From: Euprymna scolopes
Lineage: Eukaryota; Mollusca; Cephalopoda; Sepiida; Sepiolidae
Assembly (NCBI GenBank): GCA_024364805.1
Contig: CM044496.1
Coordinates: 125,592,256 to 125,612,461 of the forward strand
DNA length: 20,206 nt
Reading direction: 5' to 3'
A program made the translations under genes and the position numbers. This document shows, piece by piece, positions 1-10,129 of the stretch; position 1 is the first letter of the stretch, and each line of letters opens with the position of its first letter. Below the pieces are notes generated by a model. The model saw nothing but the letters and a program-made list of their open reading frames with translations, made no database searches and had not been told where the DNA came from.

Positions 1-1084
1 AAAAAAAAAAAAAAAAAATAGCAATTCCTTGGCCAAACTGATATCGCGAACAGTTTCAGTTTTCAGCCTAGCTTGAATTGCAATAAGAAAATTGTGCAGG
101 TTTGTTTTTCCATCTTATATTTAACGTTCTGAAAAGGTGTTTTAAAGCAATTGTAATTTTACGATTAGATTGCGCAAAAAGATAAACACCTTTAGAATAT
201 ATTGAAATCTAAAAAATTCTGCAAGAACTCTAGTAGCATGTTACCCAGTGTTACCGATTATCACTACATGTAATGGTTAGAGTATATTTAAGTTTCAATT
301 GGAAAATAGACCTATCATACATTATGAGGGGAATAAAGAGTGAATCTAAAATTTTTAATCAACAATTTAATGAACAGCTACATTCGTGTTCAAGGATGTT
401 TGTAGAGATACATTTTGCGTGTCCAAAAAAACAAACAAAGACCAAGTTCACCGAGTACATCTAAAGAGAAACACAAAAAGCGTTAAAGCAGAGTTACATA
501 TTTATTCGAGACGTTTATTTACTCAAGTTATAAATACAGAGTGGGTTGTGTGCGTGCATGAGTATTTATATTATACACACGAGTATTTATATTATACACG
601 CGCAAACGAAGCTGAAAGTTCGTTGCGCGTATTGTTTGTGGATACGTATGTCTGGTGTTTGTATGTGATCGGAAGGGTTAATCAAGCATACGTTGAATGT
701 CCATTGCGTATGAGAAAGTTCGTTAAGATACGTCTATTCATTCTTACCTTGAAAAGCTACGTACGTTTTATCTTAAGTATTTGTCTGCCGAGGCAAACGG
801 AAAATATGCATCCTCTTACATAGACGGTTCGAATGAAAGAACGTAACAGGAAATAAAGAATGCCACCTTTTGGACAAACCAGGAATCACAAGGACATAAC
901 CAGTGCGTAATTGAGATGTTTGTGTGCGTATGATAGGATATCAGTTAGAGAAGAATCCGCCCATATGTTCTTACCATCGGCATAAAATGGTATTAACTGA
1001 ATATAGTTTACATTTACTGTTACAACTATATTTTAAGATTTATACCCACTTAGTGTTTATCCGATACAAACGAGTTGAAGTTTC
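1..1084. other. AT-rich intronic or flanking DNA, no gene seen
   Basis: Opens with an 18-base A run. An open frame at 386-823 (+) starts with GTG rather than ATG and has no recognisable domain; I do not call it a gene. A tandem duplication of GAGTATTTATATTATACAC lies at 560-578 and 581-599 (period 21). I see no recognisable exon of the MARF1 gene on the minus strand. Confidence 0.5.
560..599. repeat. 21-bp tandem duplication
   Basis: GAGTATTTATATTATACAC occurs twice, at 560-578 and 581-599, identical over 19 bases with a two-base spacer. It is a recent replication-slippage type duplication and too short to be a satellite. Confidence 0.8.
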
Positions 1085-1682
1085 AATATCATAGAACACA
1101 ACTGCTGCAAAAGTGGGTTCTCTCTACCGTGCTAGAAAGCTACTTACGCCTGAAAGTATCCTATACCTCTATAAGGCCACCATTCACCCATGTATGGAGT
1201 ATTGTTGTCATATTTGGGATGGTGCATCTGCTGCTTCTCTCACTTCTTGACAGGGTTCAAAAGTCGCCAACCTGGTAGGTCCTGAACTGTCATCTAGGCT
1301 TCAACCCCTGTCCCATCGACGAAATGTCGATCCCTCTGCCTGTTCTATGAGTATTTTAATAGTGACGAACTACCCCCCTCCCGATGTAAATACCCGTCAA
1401 CCAGCTAATTCCCACGCTACACAGATCCTAGGTGTAAGAAAGCCTTCTACTCCAATAGTTTCTTTCCCAGAACTGAAAGACTTTGGAACTCCCTTCCGGG
1501 ATTCTGCTTTCCCAACTGTACTGACATGCAGAAGTTCAAGTGTAATGTGAACAGACATCTTGCTACTCATCTCCCTTCATAATGTCCCTGCAACTTATGT
1601 CCCCGATAGTAGCCCCCTACTTCAAAGTGGCACTGTGCCTTGTTTGGGGTGAAAATTGGATATAAAAATGAAATAAACAAAT
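1085..1682 (+). mobile_element. 5'-truncated LINE, Jockey/CR1 group, 3' end
   Basis: Remnant of the C-terminal end of a non-LTR retrotransposon ORF2. From 1104 one frame reads AAKVGSLYRARKLLTPES, then LYKATIHPCMEYCCHIWDGA, the conserved segment just downstream of the reverse transcriptase palm in Jockey-like ORF2. After a stop near 1249 the match shifts to the frame of LLDRVQKSPTW, then VGPELSSRLQPLSHRRNV, and finally to a third frame with KKAFYSNSFFPRTERLWNSL and KFKCNVNRHLATHLPS before a stop at about 1580. The 3' untranslated part ends in an A-rich tail (ATAAAAATGAAATAAACAAA, ~1661-1680). At least two frame changes and an internal stop show that it is dead. The 5' part of the LINE (endonuclease, RT core) is missing, typical of incomplete reverse transcription. 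It lies on the strand opposite to the MARF1 gene. Confidence 0.85.
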
Positions 1683-2116
1683 ATCAACGTTCAATTAAGA
1701 GCTTTCATACTTTCTATATCCCTTTAAATTTTCAGTTATTAAAATTGTGAATGTTATTTGGGCTAATATTTATGGTTTAAATTTCATGCAAAGATTCAAA
1801 TTTGCAGCACTTGGGGACATTAATACTGACCAATTAAAATATACCAATTAAAACTGAATTTTTGAAATGATAGATTTGTATTCAAGTTATTGTTCTCACG
1901 TTGATATAACTTTCCACCTTCAGATTTATCTTGAAACGGAGTTTGCAGGAAATTTTGAACTAAACCCTTTACTCCACTAAAGTAGCTCTCGTTCAAATCA
2001 GACATAATTAAGTAGACCGGCTAAGTAATTAGTAGTTAAGTTGCCCACACTCAGGGTTGAACTTTCAGAAGAGTTCATTTAAAACTGAATTGAAAAAAAA
2101 AATTCGGGTTTATTAA
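1683..2116. other. AT-rich DNA without recognised gene
   Basis: Contains a 61-codon minus-strand open frame (2005-1820) that begins with ATG (MSDLNESYFSGVKG) but has no splice context or family match that I recognise. It is probably chance. Short A runs precede the repeat terminus at 2117. Confidence 0.4.
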
Positions 2117-2705
2117 ACTAGCGAGGGTACCAGGCGTTGCCCGAGTGTTATGAGGTGGGGGTAAATCAAAACAAGGGAAAATAAAAGAACCCTGTTTAAA
2201 TAACTTTAAATCGGAAAAAACAAAACGAATGTGATGCAACAAAGCGAACGAAAAAGAAATGTAAAATAACCCTGTTTAAGTGTTGAAACTTAAATCGGAA
2301 AAAAGCGAAAAGGAAGAAAAAAAACAAAACAAAAAAAAACAAAACAAACAAAAACATCTAGGCTCGAACGTGAAATCTTAAGATAACGACGCTGCTACTA
2401 TAACGACTGATCTATGATCGCATGAGCGAAGTAAGTTTAAATATAAAAACCTACCTAATTCAAGAAAGAACGTTTTTGTGCATGCGTGTTTGTCATAAAG
2501 GAACGATTTTTTGCTACCCCTCCCTGTAGAAAAGGGCCCAGTTGAGGGTAAAAGGAATTAATGTTCCTAACCAAATTTTCGATATTTGTTGTTCGAAGGG
2601 TCGAACTTCAGGACGATACCAATTTCGTGAAAATCAGTCGCTTCTGGAAAATTTTAGGCAGACATACAGTTAAACAGACTTGCCCTTTATATTAGATATT
2701 TTTAT
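2117..2705 (-). repeat. SINE-like interspersed repeat, copy 1
   Basis: Minus-oriented copy of a repeat whose terminus reads ACTAGCGAGGGTACCAGGCG on the plus strand from 2117. On the minus strand it carries a tRNA-like B box (GTTCGAGCC at 2369-2361) and an A-box-like stretch (TAGATCAGTCGTTATAGTAG near 2413-2394). Sequence inside it (TAGAAAAGGGCCCAGTTGAG near 2526-2545, then ACCAATTTCGTGAAAATC near 2619-2636) reappears inverted in the copy at 3280-3686. It also contains an internal ~40-bp duplication (AACCCTGTTTAA...AAATCGGAAAAAA at 2188-2220 and 2268-2304) and an A/C-rich low-complexity tract at 2305-2355. Polymerase III-type promoter boxes suggest a tRNA-derived SINE or a longer non-autonomous element; the family is not identified. 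Confidence 0.65.
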
Positions 2706-3279
2706 AAAAATAATTCCCATGTTAAATTCTATACGACAAGTGGCTGAAACCTCAGCTACTAATTATCACGAGTTTTACAAAGGCATCAACATTTGAAAAC
2801 TGCATCAATCCTTTGAAGTAAGCATCGAAATCATAGTATCAAAATTATGTGAAAGCTTGTAAAATACGTTAGTTTAAGAAGATTTCTGCAAATTCCATAA
2901 GCTATTTTCTCAAGTCCAGGAACGCCATATGTAATCCATATTGAAGCAAGGTATATGTATACCAGCGACATCTACCCTAGGCAGATGTAAACGGCTTCTT
3001 CCAAAGGAGGAACTGTCAAGGGAATAAATTCAGAAGCAGTATCCAGTTGCATGTATATCCCAGTCAGGTGAGATAATGAGGTTAGTTTTTTTTGTTTTGC
3101 AGGTGTTGATATCCTAGATACAGCAAATGGAAGGTCATTCATCTGCTACAGACCAGGATCAACTTCCGGTGATCCATCGAGAACGATATCAACGTGAATC
3201 AACTGTATATAAGCAGGGTTAGGGTTAGTTATCACCATCCATCTATATCTCAATCGGTTTGTGCGAATGCATGCATTTT
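2706..3279. other. Spacer between inverted repeat copies
   Basis: Unique-looking AT-rich DNA. Two telomere-like GGGTTA units near 3215-3230 (AGGGTTAGGGTTAG) are too few to be an interstitial telomere array. No open frame or exon signature seen. Confidence 0.4.
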
Positions 3280-3686
3280 TATGTCAAAAACTTTCGACAG
3301 ACACGACGAATCCTAACGAAATTGATATTGTTTTCAAGCACGACGTTTCGGATTACAAATCCGAAAAATTGGCCCAAAACAATTTAACCCTCAACTGGGC
3401 AGTTTTCTAAAAGGAGGGGTCGGTTTGTACGTAGAGATCTTTACAAAAGTTATCGTCTCGGTTGGATTGACTACGCTTAATTTCAATGTTTAGGACTTCC
3501 GGTTGAGCAATGGAGCCCTCGTTTCGCCTTAGGGGTTCGAGCCTGCCTACCACCACTTTTTAACACCTCTCCAGCCAAACCGCCTACTGCTTGGATCCCC
3601 CTACTACCACCACTTTTTTTTTTACACACCGAGGTTCCTTACTACACCACCCACACACCCGGGCAACGCCGGGCACCCCCGCTAGT
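3280..3686 (+). repeat. SINE-like interspersed repeat, copy 2 (inverted to copy 1)
   Basis: Plus-oriented copy of the same repeat. The A-box-like stretch CCGGTTGAGCAATGG is at 3499-3513 and the B box GGTTCGAGCC at 3534-3543, a spacing fit for a tRNA-type internal promoter. The element ends in GGGCAACGCCGGGCACCCCC then GCTAGT at 3686, the mirror image of the copy-1 terminus. The two copies lie head to head with ~570 bp between them, so their transcript could fold into a long imperfect duplex. No clear target-site duplication flanks either copy. Confidence 0.65.
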
Positions 3687-4317
3687 CCTTTAGATATGGA
3701 TAGTGATTAAATGAAGAGATCATGCAAAAACATCTGATGCTGCAATTGTGTCGAATGCAAAGACTAAAGTATAAATTTGTCCGAGCCAGGATCAACATGC
3801 AGTTCAATGAGATCTACATTTGTGCCAGACACCCATAAAAATATTTTCAGCATGGTAGCGATATACAACACATTAAAGGATACAATCTTGGAATTTCCAA
3901 TGTTCTGCGAGACTATTTTGTTTATAAAATCGCAACTAATAACTCGAGGGAAATGGTGCAAGTATTGACTTATCTATTTAATAAGAGTTTTCCCTTCAGA
4001 CTATAAACTTAATTTGTTCAAGAACAAACAAGTTAACAGAATTCAGTGAAGATAAACTGAAAACAATTGAATCCGCTAGACTCTGCAAATCCATATCATT
4101 TCTGTACTTATAGAGGCTTGACTAGGAGTTTGGCTTTATTCACGTCTGCCCCTCAAATTTTAATCCTTTAAGATGCAGATAGAGTACCATAGATGATCTA
4201 TAAGATGCCAGCCAAGCACAATAGCATGACAATCTCCGAAGTTGGAAATTGGAGGTGGGGGGGGGAGGGAGAAAGTTATTTCCATGCTAAATGAATGCAT
4301 AAAGAAATATTACTTAC
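3687..4317. other. MARF1 intron or flank, no further exon recognised
   Basis: A 65-codon minus-strand open frame at 3961-3764 (FPRVISCDFINKIVSQNIG...) was tested as the next MARF1 exon and rejected: no acceptor with the right phase and no LOTUS-like pattern. A G-rich tract (GGAGGTGGGGGGGGGAGGGA near 4251-4270) could form a G-quadruplex on the plus strand. Confidence 0.45.
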
Positions 4318-4490
4318 CTCATTAATGGTAGATTGCCGTCATGCTCCTGCAACAGAGTGTGGACTTGAGGGGTGAAGGTTTTTAGACTCAAATATACATT
4401 TGGCAGAATCTGGCAGTCCAAAGCCTCATTCTCAATACCATTTTCTGGGCAGTGAAGCAGACAGAGTGAAGGATTGCTTGAATCTTTGAC
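4318..4490 (-). CDS. MARF1: MARF1 internal exon: linker and start of LOTUS domain 2
   Basis: Exon of 173 nt, phase 0 in and phase 2 out, with acceptor tttttattgaag before 4490 and consensus donor GTAAGT from 4317. The first ~33 residues are linker (VKDSSNPSLCLLHC onwards). The C-terminal part, VYLSLKTFTPQVHTLLQEHD then GNLPLM, is the opening helix and turn of the next LOTUS domain. It matches the MARF1 stretch ILSLKTFAPQVHSLLQ closely. The next exon, which should supply the rest of this domain (in the family a Phe-Pro/Cys-Tyr segment and a PLEH-type strand), is not visible in 1-4317 and is probably beyond the window. An acceptor further upstream (ttttcag at about 4523) would give a different frame, so the 4490 start is preferred. 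Confidence 0.9.
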
Positions 4491-6428
4491 CTTCAATAAA
4501 AACAATGAAAAACAGCGTCTGAAAACAATTCGGAAGCATAATTTACTAGAACTAAAGTCTGTATAAGAATAGAGTAAAGCTCGTTATTCAAGTCAATTTC
4601 ATTGAGAATACTGTATATGGCGAATAGAAATTTGAATGGTGATTCGAGGAGTCAGATTTGAATTTCTTCAAAATTGAAACCAAGAATCACTTAAAATATT
4701 TGAAATATGAATTTGCTTACGATTGGAATTTTAAAGCCAAGAACGGCACTTTCTTTAAAATAATGATTTAAAACTGAAACTATGAAGCTTGCGACCAGGT
4801 TATTGTAAAGAGAATTAAGAAAATTCACTTCAGCAATAAGAATGGCATGAATATTGAACATTCAAAGTTACTGTTCATAAGATTTATATCAAAGAAAAAA
4901 AAAACAAACAAAAAAACAAACTAACATGTTCTTGGCTTTAATTACGAATTTTAATGTTCAAAATCATTTACAAAATCTTTCTTGCATTTTCACGTGGGTC
5001 GAGTGTTTGCTCTTCAAGAGGCTTACTGTCAATTTAAAATCAAAGTGATTTTATATTTCCAAGGAATAAAAATGATTTATAATTTGTGCGATAAAAACCC
5101 AATCGAAAGATTGCTTTATATTTTTCAAGAGAAATGTTTTAATATCGTTTTTGGTTTAAAAAAAAAATTACTTTTCTTTAGATTTTACTAATTTAATCAG
5201 GACAAGTCCTGAATCTAGAGGATCTACACCATCAAATTGCTACAGGGACAGTGATATAAGGTTCAGTGCGTGCAGTTGACATTACCATTTGTCCTGGTAA
5301 ATCAAATCATTCCAGTCTTAAGACAACAGAATTCAAATTACATGCAATAGACGTGGGTGGATGCAGAGAAATCTGTTATACAAAACCTTAATACTCAAAT
5401 TGATTTTGTAGGACGCAAGCTATCAATAACAGAATCTTAATTTCTGTTAAAGTTTCTTGTAATTTAAAAAAATTAAATTCATAATCAGGATTTATCTTTG
5501 AGTTATTTTATTGCTAATCGTCCTAGACGCTCTACCGGTGAATGCCGACGAGTCTGTTCATGCATTTTTGTAAGCCAGACGCTTATCCTAATGTGCTTGC
5601 GTTTTTAAGCCACAGTTGACCTCATGTCTACTTTCCTGAACAGGAGAGGAATAAAAATAAAGATTGTGCAAAGTATTAAAAATCATTTGTTCAGATACGA
5701 ACACTTGTTGCATATAATAATTTGCATAGTTATTTTAACAGACTTCTCGCATACATTAGCGTGAACGGTGAATTATGTACAGGGTGGTCCTAATGTATTA
5801 ACCCTTTAGGACCTGATCTAATTCAACCGTAAATAAAGTGGAAATTGATTCAGACACGCCTTGTACGTATTAAGTATCCGAGTAGATGTCATATCTCCAA
5901 ATTGCAACTGTCCATTGCTTAAATTCAGTATGCCGCCATCTCAGTGAATGATTTAGTTTCTCAAACACTTTCAAGCACTAAAAGTTTATGAAATGCAAAC
6001 ATTCCCAGTGATAGTTAAACTTTTGAACTTCATAATTTTTCTAGTTTGAAGAAGTCACTTTTTAAACTAAAATATTTTAATTCATATAATTCAGGTCATA
6101 AAGTGGTAAAAATGCAAAGGTACAAAACGAATTCTGTTTGTCATTAGTTACACCTGTCCATATGAACGCTAGTTTCATTGTAGCGAGTGAAAATCTATAC
6201 TTTCGTGATTGATCCTGTAGACTTTTACATATTTAAGTGTGCGCCAAGAAACTATTTACAATTCTAATCCAGTGTTCTATACAATTTGGCTAAAAAGCAA
6301 TAAATTGCAAACATTTTGCTTATATTCAAACGTTTGAAATAGCAATATCTTCCAAGTGGAGGATTTACATTCAGCAAGAATTCGACGGTATCAACCCCCC
6401 CTTTCATTCAAGACAATTATTTAATAAC
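4491..6428 (-). other. MARF1: MARF1 intron within LOTUS1-LOTUS2 linker
   Basis: Intron of about 1.94 kb inferred from the flanking exons, with GTTATT at its 5' end and tttattgaag at its 3' end. It contains short A runs (4896-4905, 5160-5168) and a hairpin next to an ACAGGGTGGTCC motif at 5779-5813. No open frame of interest. Confidence 0.6.
5779..5813. repeat. ACAGGGTGGTCC motif with hairpin
   Basis: The stretch TACAGGGTGGTCC resembles the end of the Tc1/mariner-like element at 11004. It is followed by an 8-bp perfect inverted repeat, GGTCCTAA (5786-5793) and TTAGGACC (5806-5813). No matching opposite terminus was found nearby, so this is at most a solitary transposon end. Confidence 0.35.
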
Positions 6429-6564
6429 CTCCGGTTCCGGTTTTGGAGCAGTTATCGAATATAAAGCTGTGAGATGGACCATGCGCCCTGCACCTCCTTG
6501 TTCTCGAATTTCTAGGACGTCCTTCATTTTGTAGAGTTCCGACACAGTGATTGACCGATGATAC
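6429..6564 (-). CDS. MARF1: MARF1 internal exon: second half of LOTUS domain 1
   Basis: Exon entered at phase 1 (acceptor tttcctag before 6564). It reads RYHRSITVSELYKMKD, then VLEIREQGGAGRMVHL and a short tail SITAPKPEPE. It supplies helix 3 and the beta hairpin that complete the LOTUS fold; ITVSELYKM and IREQG..RMVHL line up with MARF1's NVSDLYKL and IRDQG.GRLVCL as I recall them. The 3' end is the least certain boundary in the gene. The only phase-0 donor that links to the next exon is GTTATT at 6428, which departs from GTRAGT at +3, +5 and +6 except for the final T. If that donor is not used, the frame reads VIK and stops with TAA at 6419-6417. The coding match is secure; the splice end is inferred from phase and the family alignment. 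Confidence 0.85.
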
Positions 6565-7755
6565 CTAGGAAAAGAGAAAACTTTAATTCGTATATTTTAT
6601 TGCACCTGAAATAAGATTAGACATATCAAAGTTTGAATAATTAGTGCATTGATATTGGTAGACTTCAAATAACTTGATTTATCAACAGTCCAACCATAAT
6701 AGACAAGCTGTTCAACATTCGATCAAATTTAAATACGGATATCGAGGGGAAGATCTCCAGTTTCAATCCACGAACGATTGAAGAATTTGCGATTTAGTGA
6801 CCATATAGTCATTTATATAAATCAAGCAGAAGCTGTACGCATGTTTGTAAATACTGAACAGGTTAACTCTTAAACTAATGATCATAACACTAAAATTAAT
6901 AGGAAATAAGTCGTACACCAAGGATGGTTTATAACGAGTAAAATACTTGTTTGAATGTAATGCGTACAGAAATGTCGGAAAGTTGAAATGCAAAATGTTT
7001 TTTGCCAACATTTCTATTACTTTCGCGCATGCGCAAATTCAATCATAGCTAGAAGTTGGTTAATTTTAAATCTTATCCAACTGTCGATGGAATTTGAGCG
7101 GTAAGGAACGCAACTGGAGCACTAAAGGTTTTAGTTCTCATTTTAGCTGATGGCACCAAAGTCTTTAATTTTCGAAATTGGTGCTTTATATAATTAGTTC
7201 TAATATGAAATCTGCATAATTTAAAATGCAATTTAAACGTATTTTACAATTTGGCAAAATTATAAAGGGTAATTGTCCCTGTAGAATTAGGAGTATGACT
7301 ACATATGACGAGATCCCTGGCGACACCAGATGATCTTGCTTTTCAAATAGAGCAAGAGATGGGAGAGGAAAAACAGATGTTTATGAGATTCCTGTCCACA
7401 GAAAAGAGTAAATATTTCAATGAGAAAAGAAAATGTAAGATTTGATAATGATTCGTGGAACAAGAGATTGTTTTTCTAGTTGGATTGGGTAAAAAAATGA
7501 ATTTTAACTACTAATTGAGCGAGACAGGTACAATGACTTGGGTTCAAAAGGTCTGTTTTGGTGTCTGAGGTGTTGTCGTTTGGACCCACCTGTTGTGTTT
7601 AACTGCCAGATCACCAGCCAGTGATTGGTTGGTTGGACAGATAAATAAATTGAACCTAGGGAGAGATATGGTCATGAAAGACGAAGAAGAGAGTAAATGA
7701 AAAAATAATGAGTTCACGAGAGAAAGAAAATAAGATAATGGAAAAAAAGAAAGAA

Positions 7756-7819
7756 TAACTCCAAAAAAGTGGAAGGAGGAATTAATGGTTTGATAAAAAC
7801 CAATGACTTTTTGGAGTTA
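7756..7819. repeat. Inverted repeat in purine-rich tract
   Basis: TAACTCCAAAAAAGT near 7757-7771 and ACTTTTTGGAGTTA at 7806-7819 are inverted with one length difference in the homopolymer, giving a stem of about 13 bp with a ~34-base loop. Confidence 0.5.
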
Positions 7820-8059
7820 GGGTCCAGAGTCGTTTTTTACTGACTGGCATCGAGACGTACACATCGCTCTCATCCCGCCAGGGGCGGGGGGAACATCCAG
7901 AAAAGCTAAGTTGAAAAGCTCTTGTTCTTAGCTGGGAAATTGATTAATGGAACTTAAGTATGCAACCTGCATCATGAGGCTTGAATCAAGAACTCGACTA
8001 AAGTGTAAAACGATTTATGAATTTTGTTTCGTTATATAAAAATGTCCCAGAGTTTTTCC

Positions 8060-8430
8060 TTGTTCTCGATTTGCCAACCTGAAATAAAGATGCAGTTTAT
8101 TTCATGTATGCCCTGACACCAGATGATGAAAGAGACTGGATCCAGCACGAAGCCAGAGTGACGACCAAAATCGACGATGTTGCCACACGGACTTAGGGTC
8201 ATGCACATTTCGCGTGCCCTGAGCCGCAGAGAGATATTTTCCAGTGACCAGTGAGAGTCTGGTCACCCTTGAGGGGTCCACCACTAGACAAATAAGAATG
8301 TAGCCCTGCTGGGTTGCATCTATGGTCTTGTGAGCTGGGAGCGACGAACACGGTCAGAAGTACATCACAAGTATGCTCCAGTGAACTAGGATAGCGACGG
8401 ATGCGGCCCGGCCCTCGGACGAGAGGGTTA
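8060..8430 (-). mobile_element. GC-richer block, possible LTR-like or other retroelement remnant
   Basis: Composition is clearly richer in G+C than the flanks. On the minus strand it is open over long stretches (8284-8102 and 8486-8199) and ends with a polyadenylation-like TGAAATAAAC at about 8106-8097. Such compact, GC-richer blocks that end near a polyadenylation-type signal are common in solo LTRs. I see no primer-binding site, coding domain or target duplication, and the family is not identified. An unrelated SINE is the main alternative. Confidence 0.25.
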
Positions 8431-8883
8431 TATATTATATACATATTAGTCTCAAAGCCGATATTTTTCAGCGTTGTCTTTGACAAAATATGAGCATGTT
8501 TTTAGTAAAATGTGAAAATAGTGGAGGAGAGGTCACCAGGAAAAATAGTCTAGGAGAAGGGAGGCTCTACAGTTAATTTTTTTTCTCCATCGACTTCTAG
8601 TATGAAAAAAGTTTCTAGGCATTTGAACTAGGATCAAAGTATATCTGAAGAGTAGAGTTAGAGAAGTGCTATATAAGAAACAAAAACATTTTAACTGGTT
8701 CCCATGACTACCGATAGCCATGTTAGTCTCCCAGCATGAAAAGTCAATCTTTCACTTCATCCTTGCACAGTTTGCATGTAGGAAACTGATAACCGGATAA
8801 TAAATGTTAAAGTTTTACAGCATCCTTCATATGCTGAGAGATTACCACTGAACATTTACGTTAGATTCATTTATCAATTTTAT

Positions 8884-8914
8884 AACTAAAGCTTTCTACG
8901 AGAAAGCTTTAGTT
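8884..8914. repeat. Perfect 14-bp hairpin
   Basis: AACTAAAGCTTTCT (8884-8897) and AGAAAGCTTTAGTT (8901-8914) are exact reverse complements separated by ACG. It is the longest perfect short-loop hairpin I noticed. It is too short for a miRNA precursor and may be a foldback remnant. Confidence 0.9.
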
Positions 8915-9140
8915 TGAGAAAATCCACCGGAAATTTATTCTTATAAACTAAAACATTAAGATTTTCAACCTCGATCAATGAAGGGAAGTAATGAACTACG
9001 AAAACGGTAAATTGGAAATTGTTCAGACTCAAGACAATTTAATAACTAGACTATAAATTCAATTAGTCAGATGAAAATCGTCAATAGCTTTTATTCTTTG
9101 ATTTCATGAACCTAAACAATTTCAGTTCAATATTAGATCG

Positions 9141-9730
9141 TTAATTACGAATAAACGACTTGTTAAAATCAAAGAACGTCTGAAATGATTTATTCATGAT
9201 AACCAGAACGGTTAAATATCTTCCTGGCACTAATGAAGACAGACGCCCTCCCTCTGCACACAGAACAGCCAAGTATCTTCCACTGCAAAATATCATGCAA
9301 TCCTTCATAGCTGAAGATTGCAAGTCAAGATTTTTGTGACGCACTACGGTGTTCTAGCATTCCACGCTCAGTACTGAAAGTCTCACAAGTAGTGCATAGG
9401 TAGTTACCAGGGTTTTGCCTTGGGTAATAGTTTTTCAGACCTCGCCTTTAAGTTTTGGGTTTTCTTTGAAAACTACTGCGCCAACAACTACGGTCTACTG
9501 CTAACTTTTCCTAATTTTGATGTTCATATTCATTGCCTTTAGGTAGCGCGTTATCACATTCTTGTAGCGGAATTTCTGCTCAATCTTTCAGTACCTATTT
9601 ACCAATTCGCCATACAATAGGAATTTTGTGATGCGATGGTTTACCATTCAGGCCACATATCCAGTCCAGTTGTGGTGGCGAGTACGGCTTCTATGCCGTC
9701 CATGTTAATGGCAAGTACTTCAACGTTTGA
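9141..9730 (-). other. Unrecognised coding-like block inside intron
   Basis: Slightly GC-richer than its surroundings. On the minus strand, 9344-9141 is open for 67 codons (LDLQSSAMKDCMIFCSGRYL, then AVLCAEGGRLSS; the first codon is an alternative start), and a second short open stretch at about 9727-9647 reads VEVLAINMDGIEAVLATTTG before a stop. The two are not one frame. The codon-like look suggests the decayed body of a repeat or processed pseudogene. I do not recognise the family and name no function. Confidence 0.25.
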
Positions 9731-10048
9731 TATAAGACAAATATACGGCTGTAGAAAATACTTCCTTTAATACGACAGTTTTAACATTCGGCAACCTACA
9801 CCGAACGGTGGTGGTTATTCAAATGTTAATCATAGGCCTCTCATTTGACGAGCTTTCTAGTACAGATAATCTTATACAAAGACAAAACCCCTATAGATTT
9901 TCTAGTTAATATATGGATTAATGAAATTAGAATGCTATGGTTCAAATAATGACTTCACTATTCATAAACGCAAGTATAACGATCGGATAAGCTGAAGTGC
10001 TGCTTATGAAAGTTAAATCGAAAGAAATTAAATTTGAAAAATTCTTAC

Positions 10049-10129
10049 CTTCTGTCAAATTGTTCAATGAATTTGAACAGAGGAAGGACATAATCTTTTG
10101 CTTCTTTCAAGATAGATATCACTTCATGC
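10049..10129 (-). CDS. MARF1: MARF1 internal exon: first half of LOTUS domain 1
   Basis: Small 81-nt exon that is easy to miss: one leading base, 26 codons and two trailing bases. The acceptor is ttgatttcag before 10129 and the donor is GTAAGAAT from 10048. With the base carried from the previous exon it reads KHEVISILKEAKDYVLPLFK, then FIEQFDRR across the next junction. HEVISILKEA is helix 1 of a LOTUS/OST-HTH fold, and YVLPLFKFIEQFDRR is the helix-2 segment that carries the LPLFKF signature known from vertebrate MARF1 right after RRM2. LOTUS domains in this family bind RNA, and MARF1 carries several in tandem. The exact phase match on both sides and the conserved order RRM2-LOTUS1 make this call strong despite the length. 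Confidence 0.9.

Larger units (their letters stand above)
6565..10048 (-). other. MARF1: MARF1 intron splitting LOTUS domain 1
   Basis: Intron of about 3.48 kb between the two halves of the first LOTUS domain. It contains a purine-rich stretch (about 7675-7790), an LTR-like block (about 8060-8430), a perfect hairpin (8884-8914) and an unrecognised coding-like block (9141-9730). The rest is AT-rich without recognisable genes. Confidence 0.7.

Noticed and set aside
386-823. 145-codon plus-strand open frame, the second longest in the window
   Set aside because: It begins at GTG, not ATG, contains a slippage duplication, shows no recognisable domain and has no splice or promoter context; probably chance.
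3215-3232. Interstitial telomere repeat
   Set aside because: Only about two GGGTTA units; chance is sufficient.
2117-3686. A single 1.57-kb DNA transposon with long terminal inverted repeats
   Set aside because: The arms contain tRNA-like boxes and have independent outer and inner ends, there is no target duplication, and a third solitary terminus lies at 20036; two inverted copies of one repeat fit better.
3764-3961. Minus-strand open frame considered as the next MARF1 exon
   Set aside because: No acceptor gives the required phase after the exon ending at 4318, and the peptide lacks the pattern expected for the rest of the second LOTUS domain.
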